Positions 12,001 to 19,845 of a stretch of 64,000 nt of DNA are shown piece after piece. Both the position numbers and the translations under genes were made by a program. The DNA comes from JAAOII01 sp965207945 (GTDB lineage Bacteria; Pseudomonadota; Gammaproteobacteria; CBDBNL01; JAAOII01): NCBI GenBank assembly GCA_965207945.1, contig OZ242303.1:1240001-1304000 (forward strand), written 5' to 3'. Each line of letters opens with the position of its first letter. Position 1 is the first letter of the stretch. Below the pieces are notes generated by a model that did not search any database, was not told the origin of the DNA, and saw nothing but the letters and a program-made list of their open reading frames with translations.

Positions 12001-15000
12001 CAGAAGATACAGAACTGCTTGAAATCACTGATGGCACTGAGAACAAAAGCATTACTATTATCCCTGGAGTTGTGGCTATTAATGACAATACCCGCAGAAG
12101 TCAAACAGCAACAGTAGTAGTAGAGAAAGTTACTCGTAATGACAGAGAAGTAGGATTATCTAACACTAAGAAAGTTGATGTTTTTGATTATGATTCAGAT
12201 ATTATGAATAATGACATAATTACCTATCAAAAACATGGCTGGGGCATCACTGATATTACTTATAGAACCACAGAAACTGAGCCACGTGGTTTTGGCGATG
12301 CGGTTACTGCAACAATATATAATGAGACAGGAAGCTCGCGTGTTACAGTCACCCAAATGGATGATCCTACTATATTTATTAACGCAACTCCTGTTAACTA
12401 CAACTTAAATCTCATTGAAACTTCTCAAGGCGGATATGATCCAGTTAATGATCTTCTTGCCAGAGAATTTACCCTAACCTATAGTGACCCTGATTTAAGA
12501 TTCTCCAATTTTAGCGTAGGAGATGCAGTACCTGCAACGATTATTCCAGGAACTCAAACTCGCGTCCCCTCCTCTCTTGCAGATACTTTAACTATAACTC
12601 CTGATGCCGGCGCTGTGCCGATGCCAGTTGAAGTGCCCAATTCCGAATCATTTCCCGAATTATTTACAGTTACTTTTACGAGTGACTTCTCCACTATATC
12701 AGAAGTTGATTATAATATTACTAATGCCCTGGGAGAAGGAGGAGTTTATATTGTTCCATTTACAGGGGATAACGCTGCAGACGCAAATACATCTATAAGA
12801 ATAGCAGCTACTACTCATGACCATGTAATAGCTGAAAGCTCTGAGGATATATTTGAGAGTAATGGTAGAGGAGTGGATCTGATAGAAGACACTTCTTTTT
12901 TTCGTTACACTATCAATCATATTAGAATTGAAGATGCGGACTTTGCAAGACCTTTAGGTGAGCAGGAAAACATAACTTTTTCTATTGACAGTGTTATAGA
13001 AAAAGTTAGAGAGAGTAGCGGCGATACCCCAAGGGACCTAACAGATAAGTTCAGCTGGTCGAGCACAGTACTTACTGATGATGGGGATAACCGAATTCAT
13101 GGAAACTTCTTAACTCAGGAGGATGTGGGCACCTATACAGTTACTTGGTCAACAACGGAAAGATATTCGGCGGCTGGAGGTCCTAGAACGCATACAGGTT
13201 TCTTTGTTCTAAATTTTAAAAATAATCCCGAACCACTTAATTTAGAAGGTGGTGATATTACAATAGATTATCCTTATAACGGTACGGGAGCATTGGATAG
13301 CGAGACAAACCGAACTATTGCAACTATTGAGGGAATTAATATCACTGGTGAGGACCTGAACTTACCAGCTAGCTTGGGCTACGGCATTCTACTTACTATA
13401 ACTCCCGAGAATATTGATAGAGAAGGAGTAAATAGTTTTACTAATGCGGATGGTGATCTGGTGTCAGTTATTGAATTACTTAGTGATAACTATGAATTTG
13501 ACGGTGAGTTTAATCTAAAACATTTTATAAGCTTTGCAGACATTACGCCTGGAGGGATTCTCCCCGCGTTCAAGTTGGTCGTTGATGACGAGCTTGCGGG
13601 CGATGAATTTAATATCACGGTTAATGCCGCCTTAGCGATTTCTGAGAGTGGTGAAACCAAAGATGCAAATCCAGTAAAAGAAGCAAGTGCTCAGGCGGGT
13701 TCCATAACGCTTGCCACCGAATATGACATTCAATCCCCGCCGTCAGATGTAAGAATAGCAGCATTTTCGGCAAATGTTATTCCTGGTAATGATGAGCGAA
13801 CCATACTAAACATATCAGAAGGTATACCAGATAGAGAAGAACTAATAGATGTGAGATTTAGGGATAAAAATATTGAAGGTGACAAATTAGAGAAATTTGC
13901 GAATGTGTCTATTGATGAATTTAATGCTACTATGGTATTTTATAACAGCGATAAAACTGAGAGGGAGTCAAGCATAGAAATAATAGATCCCGCCGAGTTT
14001 CAATATGATATAGGAGAAGACGACATGGCAAACGTTCAATTCTTCTTCCCTACGTATACTAATGCAGATGTTGGTGTTAAACAATTTGAGATTACGGTTA
14101 CGGATAACCGAACTAAAAATGCCCCAGTCGTCACACTGAACGGAACATTAAATATTATAGGAGCTGACTCAGAACTTACAGTGGCAACTCAATTAATGAC
14201 AGACCTGCCAGGCGGGACCCAGGTGCTTAATTATAATGATAATGATGATATAGCAGTCCTAGTAACCATAACTAGCGAGGATTTTGTTGAAGGTGGTGGG
14301 AATTATAATGTGTCAAATTTTGCTTTTAGGGGTTCTGGACTCTTTGTAGTTGAGAGGGGGCAAGATTTGGATGAACCCTGGGCAGCTAGGGTAAATGATG
14401 CATGTTCATTGGGTGATATTTCTTTTGCTAAATTCCAAGATATAACGGATATGATAGAGGACAAAACAGACGAACAAAGGTTTCTTAAATTCACGATAGG
14501 AGTCCAGGAATTTGGTGAATTAGGTGGTGAAGTAGGTAGTGATTGCGCAAGATTAGATTATGACATAGTTGGAACATATTTTGGAGGTTTTGATATTGAA
14601 TTGGATAATGGACGCCCCGAACGGAGTTCCTCCCAATATTATGATAGCCAAGGAATAGTAGGTCGCTATAGCAGAGCTGGCACACGTGATATACCCCCCA
14701 CCATACAGGACTTGGTAGAAGATGGATTAGAAGATGTTAGGTATGCTACTGGTAGGAACGCAGCTGAGAGGACGTTTACAGTCCATTCTAATTTTAGTGA
14801 CGGCGACCCAGATGATGACGATAATGAAATCAGCTATAGGTTAACTTCTTCTAACGATAATTATTGCAAGATAGGCGATGAATTTGATAATGCGATGTAT
14901 ACCGCATCTTGGAATATTGAGCTTAGTGAAGGGATAGCTATAGGCACCACATGCGCGCTAACATTAACGGCTACAGAAGGAGGCGGCAGTACTACGGAAA

Positions 15001-18000
15001 TGATAAATATTCAGGTGCCCAAAAGCCCTATTAGTTATTCGGGCTTCATTAGTGTAACCGCCAATGGAAACGTGATTAGCCCTCCTTATGATACTGGTAT
15101 TTTAGCTGGTGACAACGTTTCAATTACTCTTGGAATACAAGACAATGATGGCGATGGCGATACAGACGTAGATTTCGGAGACGCTCTTAGTAATAGTAGA
15201 AAATGCAAGCGTGTAAACCCTGTTGATTCTACTACTTATGATGATACTAATCGCAGAGTAACCGCTTTGATTACATCAATTGATAACATAACTACTAATG
15301 CTGAGTGCACATATAACCCACAATTTTTAGATGGTGGCACATTAGTTGATGGCTTTCCCCAGGTCACTGTCACCTTTGCCCCTCGCCCCAACGACAACGT
15401 CCCCCCAGTATTTTTAGCAGCCAGTGTCTCAGAATTTAGTCAGTTTACTCCTGCAGATAACGAAGCACTCGCCGACTATAGCTTTGCCAACATTCTCTCT
15501 TTTTCGCCCGCTGGCTACTCGGTGGGCAATGTATCGGCAAGCGATGCTAATGGTGATACTCTTACTTATAACATAACCGATAAATATAGCATAAATGGGT
15601 CTAACAGCAAAGTTGATAACACCCTGTTTCAGATTAACCCAACGACAGGTGAAATAATTCTACAAGCTCAAGCTGTAGCCAGTGACTTAGGTGAGTATAA
15701 ATTTAACACCACTGTCAGTGATGACCGAGGCAATAGCACAAAAGCCACAATTTCTGTTAGTGTCCTTGATTCAAGCCCTCCAGCGTTTACCTCAACACCT
15801 TATAACTTTGATTTGCCTTTATCCATGGCAAGCGCGGCGGGAGTCGTGGTAGGCAATGTCTCGGCAATGGATGTTGAAGGGACTCCTTTTGATTACAGCT
15901 TGCTGGATAGCGAGGGTTTATTTGAACTTGCCCCAGCTAATAACACAGATGGCAGCAGAAATATTGTTTTGCGTAGAGCTGTTATTCTAAGTGATTTCGC
16001 TGCATTCCCTGTTACTTTTCAGGTTGTAGCAACGAATCAAGTTAGCGGATTTTCATCTGAGGCAGATGTTAGGGTTAATCTTATCACTGATTCTGATGGA
16101 GATGACGTTATGGACTTCTATGACGCAGACCCGAATGACAATACTGTGAATGTTATAGGAAACGGAGATTCTAACAACCCTTATATTATTAGTAACATAT
16201 ACCAACTGCAAGCAATAGCTGGATTTGACCATGAGGGAACTGCACTTGGTTCATCAGGTTTCACTAATAACAATTTTCCCTATGGCACGGATACTGACGA
16301 GCAACTCACCAAGCACTATAAACTAAACCAAAATATAGATGCTGCCGACACCAATGAGGATGTTTGGAATAAGCCAGCAATTACTGGTTATACAGGACGT
16401 GGCTGGACACCAATTGCTGGCAAAAGTGGCAAATCCTTCAGCGGTTCTTTTAGTGGCGAAGGTTACGCCATCAGCAACCTAAATATGACATTGCGCGCTG
16501 CAGCTACCACAGATACCTTTGGACTCTTTGGCACTAACAGCGGCAAGATAAGCGCGGTTGGGCTGGAAAACATTGAGATGAGAATCCAAGCGGTTGGAGA
16601 TGAGCTACAATTTTATGGTGGTATAACTATACCTAATGCAGGCAACGGAGGATTGGTTGGTAAAAATGAGCAAGCAGGAGTTATCCAATATTCTTACATT
16701 AGCGGGCTCGTCAATGCTACTGCAGAGAAGGTGGGCGCCTTAGTTGGTTCTAATCTCGGTGAAATTTCCTACTCCTATTCTACTGCCGCGGTGGAAGGCA
16801 GATTAGACACTGGCGGCTTAGTTGGCTCTAACACGGCAGGCGGCAAAATATTATCTTCTTATGCCACTGGCAGTGTCAATGGAGCTCATGGATATAGGGA
16901 CGGCTCCTCATCTGCCGAGCATAATGCTGTTGTCGGTGCTCTTGTGGGCTACGTAAACAACAATGAGAATAATATTGTGGAAGCATCTTATGCTACAGGG
17001 GGGGCTATAGCTGAGCCGTATAGTACGCTTTCTATTCCCAATCGTTACATTGGTCATTTAGTAGGTCAGTTAGAGAGAGGAAATATAATTACTTCTTCCT
17101 ATTGGTATAATAACCCAGTAATTACAGATATTATGGGCATCGGCAATTTTGATGATAACTCAATATCGGGACATGCAGGGCTAAGCAACACCCAACTGCA
17201 AGGATGCGAACTGGATGGAATGGCTATAACTGGCGTTATGCCAGCGCCAACCACCTGCTTCCGTTTATTCCCCTCCAGCAGCTGGGGGGACGACACTACG
17301 GATGGGATTACCCGCCGCTGGATTTTTAATGCTGGCGAATATCCCTCATTGAGTGCCGTTCGCTCCTCTGACAATAAACAGCTTTTACCTTCAGGCGCAG
17401 AACAGGAGTGCCAGCGCAATGGCATGCCGCTGGGCTGTGGTAGAATTGAGTTTGTAGCAGTCAGTGGCTCAGAAGGAAGTCAGTTTACTCCTGCAGCTGG
17501 CGCAACCCCCGCCAATTATGCTTTTGCATTCATCCCTCATAGTTCACCCGCTGGCTACTCGGTTGGCAATGTGTCGGCAACCGACCCTGATGGTGACGCT
17601 ATTACTTATACCATAGGCAATGAATATATCAGAAACAATGATGCTCCTGTTAATAACGCCCTATTTATGATTAATCAAACGACAGGCGAGATAACTCTAA
17701 AAATCATAGCGACTGATTTAGGTGAGTATCAATTTAACGTCAATGCCAGCGATGGCGAAGGCGGAAGCACAACAGCCACAATTTCTGTTACTGTAGGTGA
17801 CCCAACCCCTCCAGTGTTTACCTCAACACCTTATAACTTTGATTTGCCTTTAGCCATGGCAAGCACCGCGGGGGTTGTGGTAGGCAATGTCTCGGCAGTG
17901 GATGAGCAAGGAACTCCCTTTGATTATAGTTTGGCGCGCAACAATAATATTTTTGACGATTTATTTGAACTTGCCGCCAATGATAACCTAGATGGCACCA

Positions 18001-19550
18001 GAAATATCATTTTGCGTAGAGCTGCTACTTTTAATGATTTTCCAGAAGCATCTACTTCTATTACCTTTCAGGTTGTGGCAACGCATCAAATTGGTGGGAT
18101 TTCATCTGAGGAGGATATTACGGTTATCTCTGATACTGATGGAGATGGAGATGGAGTTATAAACTTATATGACGCATTTCCAGATGATGACGCTGTGAGG
18201 GTGAGGGGAAGTGGAGATCCAGACGACCCTTATATTATTGGCAACATCTACCAGCTGCAAGCAATAGCTGGAGTTGACCACGCAGGAATGCCGCTTAATT
18301 CATCAATTTTTACTAGCTACGCTTTTCTCTATGGAACAAATGCCGCCGACCAACTCACCAAGCATTATATACTTGCCAATGACATAGACGCTTCTGCTAC
18401 TACCGATACGGCTATTTGGGCTAAACCGGCGATTGATAGTGACAACTTTGTCGGATACGGCTGGACTCCAATCGCCGGCAAAAGTGGGCAATCCTTCAGC
18501 GGTTCATTCTCTGGTGAAGGTTATGCCATCAATGGTTTAAATATCCGAGTACGTCAAGGCGATAACTCAAAGCATTTTGGTCTTTTCGGGATAAATAATG
18601 GGAATATTACTGCGCTTGGGGTGGAAAATATTGACATGGTAATTGAGGCGCCAGAGAATACTTATACTAAAAGCACAACAATAGAGAACATTACTCTCGG
18701 CTCTCATACGGGCGGGTTAGTCGCCTTGAATCAGGAAGATGGAATTATTAGCTATTCTTACACGACTGGCTATGTTAACGCATCACTGGACGCTGTAGGA
18801 GGATTGATTGGAGTAAATGAAGGAGAGATATCTTATTCTTATGCTTCAATGGATCAAGTTATAGGTGCGGGAGACACCGGTGGTTTGGTAGGGGCAAATG
18901 AGCGAGGTGCTATATTATCTACTTATGTAACCTCAAATTGTGTTCGGTCTTCTCCTGGAATAGTAGGTGGAAATGCGGTTGCAGGGGGAATGGTTGGGTC
19001 TATCTCAGGTGAAGGAGCGATTATAAATACTGCTTATATTCTTACTGGGGGGATTGGGAGAGGTCTTAATGGAGATGCTATTTCATTAGGAGTTGTAGCT
19101 GGAGAAAGAGATGATGACAGGTTAGGAGGTATCAACGTTACTATTGAGGCAACTTATTGGTACGGTTTCAATGCTTTTATAGACATACATAAGGAAAGAG
19201 CAGATGGTAAACATGATGATGGACGATCAGGAGACAACACCGGTACTGCTGGACTACAACTCCCCCAACTGCAAGGATGCAAACTGGATGAGATGGCTAT
19301 AGAAGGAGTAGTCCCAGCACCAACCTGCACTGGTTTATTCCCATCCAGCGACTGGGGCAACGCTACGGACAGCACCGCAGGCACTTTTGATATTGAGAGC
19401 GGCTGGATTTTTACTGCTAACCAACCCCCATCTTTGAGCGCCGTTCGCTCCTCTGATAACAGACCGCTTCTACCTTCTGCCGCAGAGCAGAAGAATCAGA
19501 ACCAAGTCGCTGAGGGTAGTACCTGTCCTTCTATTCCTACGATAGATTAA
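6057..19550 (+). CDS. Giant modular surface lipoprotein, 4,497 residues
   Basis: The N-terminus is a lipoprotein signal: basic start, hydrophobic core and lipobox VVAAC with Cys36, then a tract of eight glycines. Cadherin/Ig-like repeats follow, with typical motifs at about 576 (NITNIDEAPTITYP), 1,062 (DINTAP) and 1,097-1,125 (NENTPIGTVLARFTVTDDND). More repeats lead to two successive C-terminal modules (about 3,115-3,794 and 3,795-4,497). Each module has YSVGNVSA cadherin-like repeats, an Asp-rich thrombospondin-3-like motif, a QLQAIAG segment and GLUG repeats. The first module ends with ECQRNGMPLGC inside the protein. The second has lost that ending and stops with STCPSIPTID, next to a rearrangement scar. 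ATG 6,057 fits the start shared by the paralogues; only a weak AGG lies before it. A predicted outer-membrane surface protein or adhesin; ligand unknown. Confidence 0.9.
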   Translation: MKIIFLQKLTGGLLNRLFTKMPVLAVLFLTAVVAACASGGGGGGGGTSGTGGPTVRSSIFSHSSYTFLHKNANITSQDISPQSQASGSSGPDPSLIPRNATLLGSVLIKEAEINKLVAAEINKLITAADSKVDANDISINNNYTIEYIFTSDDAKDPSSTLSRYLDIIPNIESRGARIYVSNPFAFQVSLADILADIPLVEVTANIALILSSLVKEEISIVRRVPVHFPEVVDTLPDVNDAVPFDISNSNVFTKSRPVPQKVIPAQSYTGNLSGSFAKETTVINGSNTLAFTSLWVAKNAQLASSENGTIRANTFRISDLLNVSSLSAADIGIIQSITVTLTPEGASEFNYIYPASANTPISVDALNGDSSRADSLWQRISDENSTFTKTNDAGIHVLNISIGWSFTYTYQRDFQPDDVTLPDGFVLNRTVLFDEEQAAITTIPIDGVNNALSRYGFAVAPGEQQTIFFALLNSSAARDPSSVSLPLCSPQSIYLDNIDTQVKSATSFNYEDRDDEADRIFKCILGASFYGADYKPLVARINKTATPNSDSNPISGFTGCSTTEDVRCYYASLTINITNIDEAPTITYPSLSIFEGVGPTETDYPGVDFTTPAVGALSENDAATGNLSVVQGGDITIADTDEKPDRSTKLSVDAAETKIVSVSPSHGNGLFSIVKQDMENNLFNLRVNASKLDFEKFVAEGDLNAESKAIYMVTITTKDTDGTMAKVKTMQVPVEITDVKYAPVAIGEGLGFTKAANIENRSSGGREDILLLSGSAMIAANRNTLGIVKAVNPETDNDNELFYTVTYENTIPSHITQNFAVVSGFGDGSSPQNLVLNKLGLVNGSSYNIVVQAFYRPANFDRNNLVNISALVKSPDIIPLRTMIMIDIAVDDTAYSNKSDTLLYIDRTKLLNPARSPIFKKRLLTGSVTEDIAGDNVTGVEQILIDRFTPMPFDFPPFYPNFIDISQEAANLGISPEFALVGENGFGAFNKVRLQSLGVDPSHSSLFSINKTTGAISLRGESTVEFPDSYSVVVRLANASDIKDSKNPFSHDYATVNILVNDINTAPVIPKDNGFTFPDIQLVDGVGSYNETANALTLNVTINENTPIGTVLARFTVTDDNDDTFAEHEFTFGANISNKDDFYEGAVKLTFSPAASVGKQKVSTATLTLVKHISFEDFASTVIDENFITITNDTITLTDNTRTISDKGKYEHNPLTQEQPEPISSPADNPLSASLTFNLVVLDVVEKPLIDTENSVTSGQVMEDAPVGSPVAGILINIANINETDADALVYELGDEKFDEVFDVNVTADGALELIVADADKLENLGDGLVHTSTLMITNNTGGTGDQDKSTPITIQVKVMDVLQPINFIVVNMTGLQVRETDVDGDLSDAEGNAGSDAGGDRRHVIKDNLFVYNLTDVSKDADDFFRIGRRDPAPLVTISYAITDVSLESSTPNDATDIDVADGINFDILSLLSLNAPDENSNVGLAIENTDYVEASLFGNITATLAFTGSFIGGIETPVTDSTDFIIDVIKANPKNVEYNTTSDNAPVYTFQYTQSNYGDEITADEITADNVGADAILASSIVSGGLTAEGARPQINLTGDTYNTALVRLSDDDDNDTYFIERDFSRELNKIQVTKNNQQQVDAGVIVIPFTSNKNITVSNIQVLSEYASGKLEDSANNSDSFYNFYSYFDIKVNNTYNFASEGSPEDISKALLITQKQLAVINSSGVIDETNKYNTLDTIPLFEGETEATNRTYYIRVSQGDTPSNASNYALAQVHLNIEAGGLNIPAEVVELYIGETSGRNSVLANLTAGTGNISENSITPNAFGTHFLYINISNEDYVTENEGTTTITISVPTGGITPTPTSNMATDDQLIGLSAFGGPNDLPGANSVIFPQSGVKEDEKIRFALARNVYGSAIINVHIRENDAKGNEIDSDTHTFTLNVNEDTSGNSNGNNAPTFAPVLSDGVMNVTEGDSFTFNLTEDTELLEITDGTENKSITIIPGVVAINDNTRRSQTATVVVEKVTRNDREVGLSNTKKVDVFDYDSDIMNNDIITYQKHGWGITDITYRTTETEPRGFGDAVTATIYNETGSSRVTVTQMDDPTIFINATPVNYNLNLIETSQGGYDPVNDLLAREFTLTYSDPDLRFSNFSVGDAVPATIIPGTQTRVPSSLADTLTITPDAGAVPMPVEVPNSESFPELFTVTFTSDFSTISEVDYNITNALGEGGVYIVPFTGDNAADANTSIRIAATTHDHVIAESSEDIFESNGRGVDLIEDTSFFRYTINHIRIEDADFARPLGEQENITFSIDSVIEKVRESSGDTPRDLTDKFSWSSTVLTDDGDNRIHGNFLTQEDVGTYTVTWSTTERYSAAGGPRTHTGFFVLNFKNNPEPLNLEGGDITIDYPYNGTGALDSETNRTIATIEGINITGEDLNLPASLGYGILLTITPENIDREGVNSFTNADGDLVSVIELLSDNYEFDGEFNLKHFISFADITPGGILPAFKLVVDDELAGDEFNITVNAALAISESGETKDANPVKEASAQAGSITLATEYDIQSPPSDVRIAAFSANVIPGNDERTILNISEGIPDREELIDVRFRDKNIEGDKLEKFANVSIDEFNATMVFYNSDKTERESSIEIIDPAEFQYDIGEDDMANVQFFFPTYTNADVGVKQFEITVTDNRTKNAPVVTLNGTLNIIGADSELTVATQLMTDLPGGTQVLNYNDNDDIAVLVTITSEDFVEGGGNYNVSNFAFRGSGLFVVERGQDLDEPWAARVNDACSLGDISFAKFQDITDMIEDKTDEQRFLKFTIGVQEFGELGGEVGSDCARLDYDIVGTYFGGFDIELDNGRPERSSSQYYDSQGIVGRYSRAGTRDIPPTIQDLVEDGLEDVRYATGRNAAERTFTVHSNFSDGDPDDDDNEISYRLTSSNDNYCKIGDEFDNAMYTASWNIELSEGIAIGTTCALTLTATEGGGSTTEMINIQVPKSPISYSGFISVTANGNVISPPYDTGILAGDNVSITLGIQDNDGDGDTDVDFGDALSNSRKCKRVNPVDSTTYDDTNRRVTALITSIDNITTNAECTYNPQFLDGGTLVDGFPQVTVTFAPRPNDNVPPVFLAASVSEFSQFTPADNEALADYSFANILSFSPAGYSVGNVSASDANGDTLTYNITDKYSINGSNSKVDNTLFQINPTTGEIILQAQAVASDLGEYKFNTTVSDDRGNSTKATISVSVLDSSPPAFTSTPYNFDLPLSMASAAGVVVGNVSAMDVEGTPFDYSLLDSEGLFELAPANNTDGSRNIVLRRAVILSDFAAFPVTFQVVATNQVSGFSSEADVRVNLITDSDGDDVMDFYDADPNDNTVNVIGNGDSNNPYIISNIYQLQAIAGFDHEGTALGSSGFTNNNFPYGTDTDEQLTKHYKLNQNIDAADTNEDVWNKPAITGYTGRGWTPIAGKSGKSFSGSFSGEGYAISNLNMTLRAAATTDTFGLFGTNSGKISAVGLENIEMRIQAVGDELQFYGGITIPNAGNGGLVGKNEQAGVIQYSYISGLVNATAEKVGALVGSNLGEISYSYSTAAVEGRLDTGGLVGSNTAGGKILSSYATGSVNGAHGYRDGSSSAEHNAVVGALVGYVNNNENNIVEASYATGGAIAEPYSTLSIPNRYIGHLVGQLERGNIITSSYWYNNPVITDIMGIGNFDDNSISGHAGLSNTQLQGCELDGMAITGVMPAPTTCFRLFPSSSWGDDTTDGITRRWIFNAGEYPSLSAVRSSDNKQLLPSGAEQECQRNGMPLGCGRIEFVAVSGSEGSQFTPAAGATPANYAFAFIPHSSPAGYSVGNVSATDPDGDAITYTIGNEYIRNNDAPVNNALFMINQTTGEITLKIIATDLGEYQFNVNASDGEGGSTTATISVTVGDPTPPVFTSTPYNFDLPLAMASTAGVVVGNVSAVDEQGTPFDYSLARNNNIFDDLFELAANDNLDGTRNIILRRAATFNDFPEASTSITFQVVATHQIGGISSEEDITVISDTDGDGDGVINLYDAFPDDDAVRVRGSGDPDDPYIIGNIYQLQAIAGVDHAGMPLNSSIFTSYAFLYGTNAADQLTKHYILANDIDASATTDTAIWAKPAIDSDNFVGYGWTPIAGKSGQSFSGSFSGEGYAINGLNIRVRQGDNSKHFGLFGINNGNITALGVENIDMVIEAPENTYTKSTTIENITLGSHTGGLVALNQEDGIISYSYTTGYVNASLDAVGGLIGVNEGEISYSYASMDQVIGAGDTGGLVGANERGAILSTYVTSNCVRSSPGIVGGNAVAGGMVGSISGEGAIINTAYILTGGIGRGLNGDAISLGVVAGERDDDRLGGINVTIEATYWYGFNAFIDIHKERADGKHDDGRSGDNTGTAGLQLPQLQGCKLDEMAIEGVVPAPTCTGLFPSSDWGNATDSTAGTFDIESGWIFTANQPPSLSAVRSSDNRPLLPSAAEQKNQNQVAEGSTCPSIPTID

Positions 19551-19551
19551 A

Positions 19552-19587
19552 ATGATTATTTCAAAGACACCTATTCTTGCTGTCCTT
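19552..19587 (+). pseudogene. Remnant of a lipoprotein signal-peptide start
   Basis: ATG at 19,552 opens MIISKTPILAVL, which matches the signal-peptide core of the paralogues (TRTPILAVL in the 728-residue protein). The sequence then switches abruptly to tilS-like DNA. The TAA that ends the preceding giant gene lies in the AT-rich leader of this remnant (ATTAAAATG). It appears to be a start region left behind by deletion. Confidence 0.6.
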
Positions 19588-19589
19588 AG

Positions 19590-19684
19590 ACAATTTCCAT
19601 CCCATTGAAGAGGCGATAGCCCAACTTATCTCCTCTGTATATAGTGGAGAATAATATAGCAGGGAGGGATGGATTCATCCGCCC
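19590..19684 (+). pseudogene. Fragment of the 5' end of tilS
   Basis: From 19,590 the sequence matches the start region of tilS at about 29,668 and encodes NFHPIEEAIAQLISSVYS, then a stop. After an internal deletion of roughly 80-90 bases it resumes with the bases for the P-loop region (GGATGGATTCATCCGCCC). It ends exactly where CCGCCC is shared with the REP-like element, which follows at once (GCAAGATGCATAACAC). It cannot encode a functional ligase and marks a duplication breakpoint. Confidence 0.8.
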
Positions 19685-19731
19685 GCAAGATGCATAACAC
19701 TCGCGGCAAATCATCCCCATGCTTGCTCTGC

Positions 19732-19760
19732 CTGATATTTTCGCCTAATTCTGTTATAAT
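19732..19760 (+). promoter_or_regulatory. Predicted promoter of the 3,232-residue lipoprotein gene
   Basis: TATAAT (19,755-19,760) lies 17 bases after CTGATA (19,732-19,737). The surrounding leader is almost identical to that of the gene at 6,057. Confidence 0.55.
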
Positions 19761-19785
19761 AATAATTAGCTATGTTGGCCTGTAG

Positions 19786-19806
19786 GGGCGGAGCTGCGCT
19801 CCGCCC
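19786..19806 (+). repeat. REP-like perfect hairpin in the 5' leader
   Basis: The same 9-bp stem and TGC loop as at 5,997-6,017, at the same place between promoter and start codon. Confidence 0.75.
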
Positions 19807-19845
19807 GCAAGATGTATATTATTAACTTATTGAATGGGTATTAAA

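Noticed and set aside
19834..19845. Upstream in-frame ATG (also 33,672 and 37,025) as start of lipoproteins
   Set aside because: It arises from GAATGGG or AAATGGG, where the paralogues at 6,057 and 31,411 have AATAGG; the ATG at MKII is common to all five.
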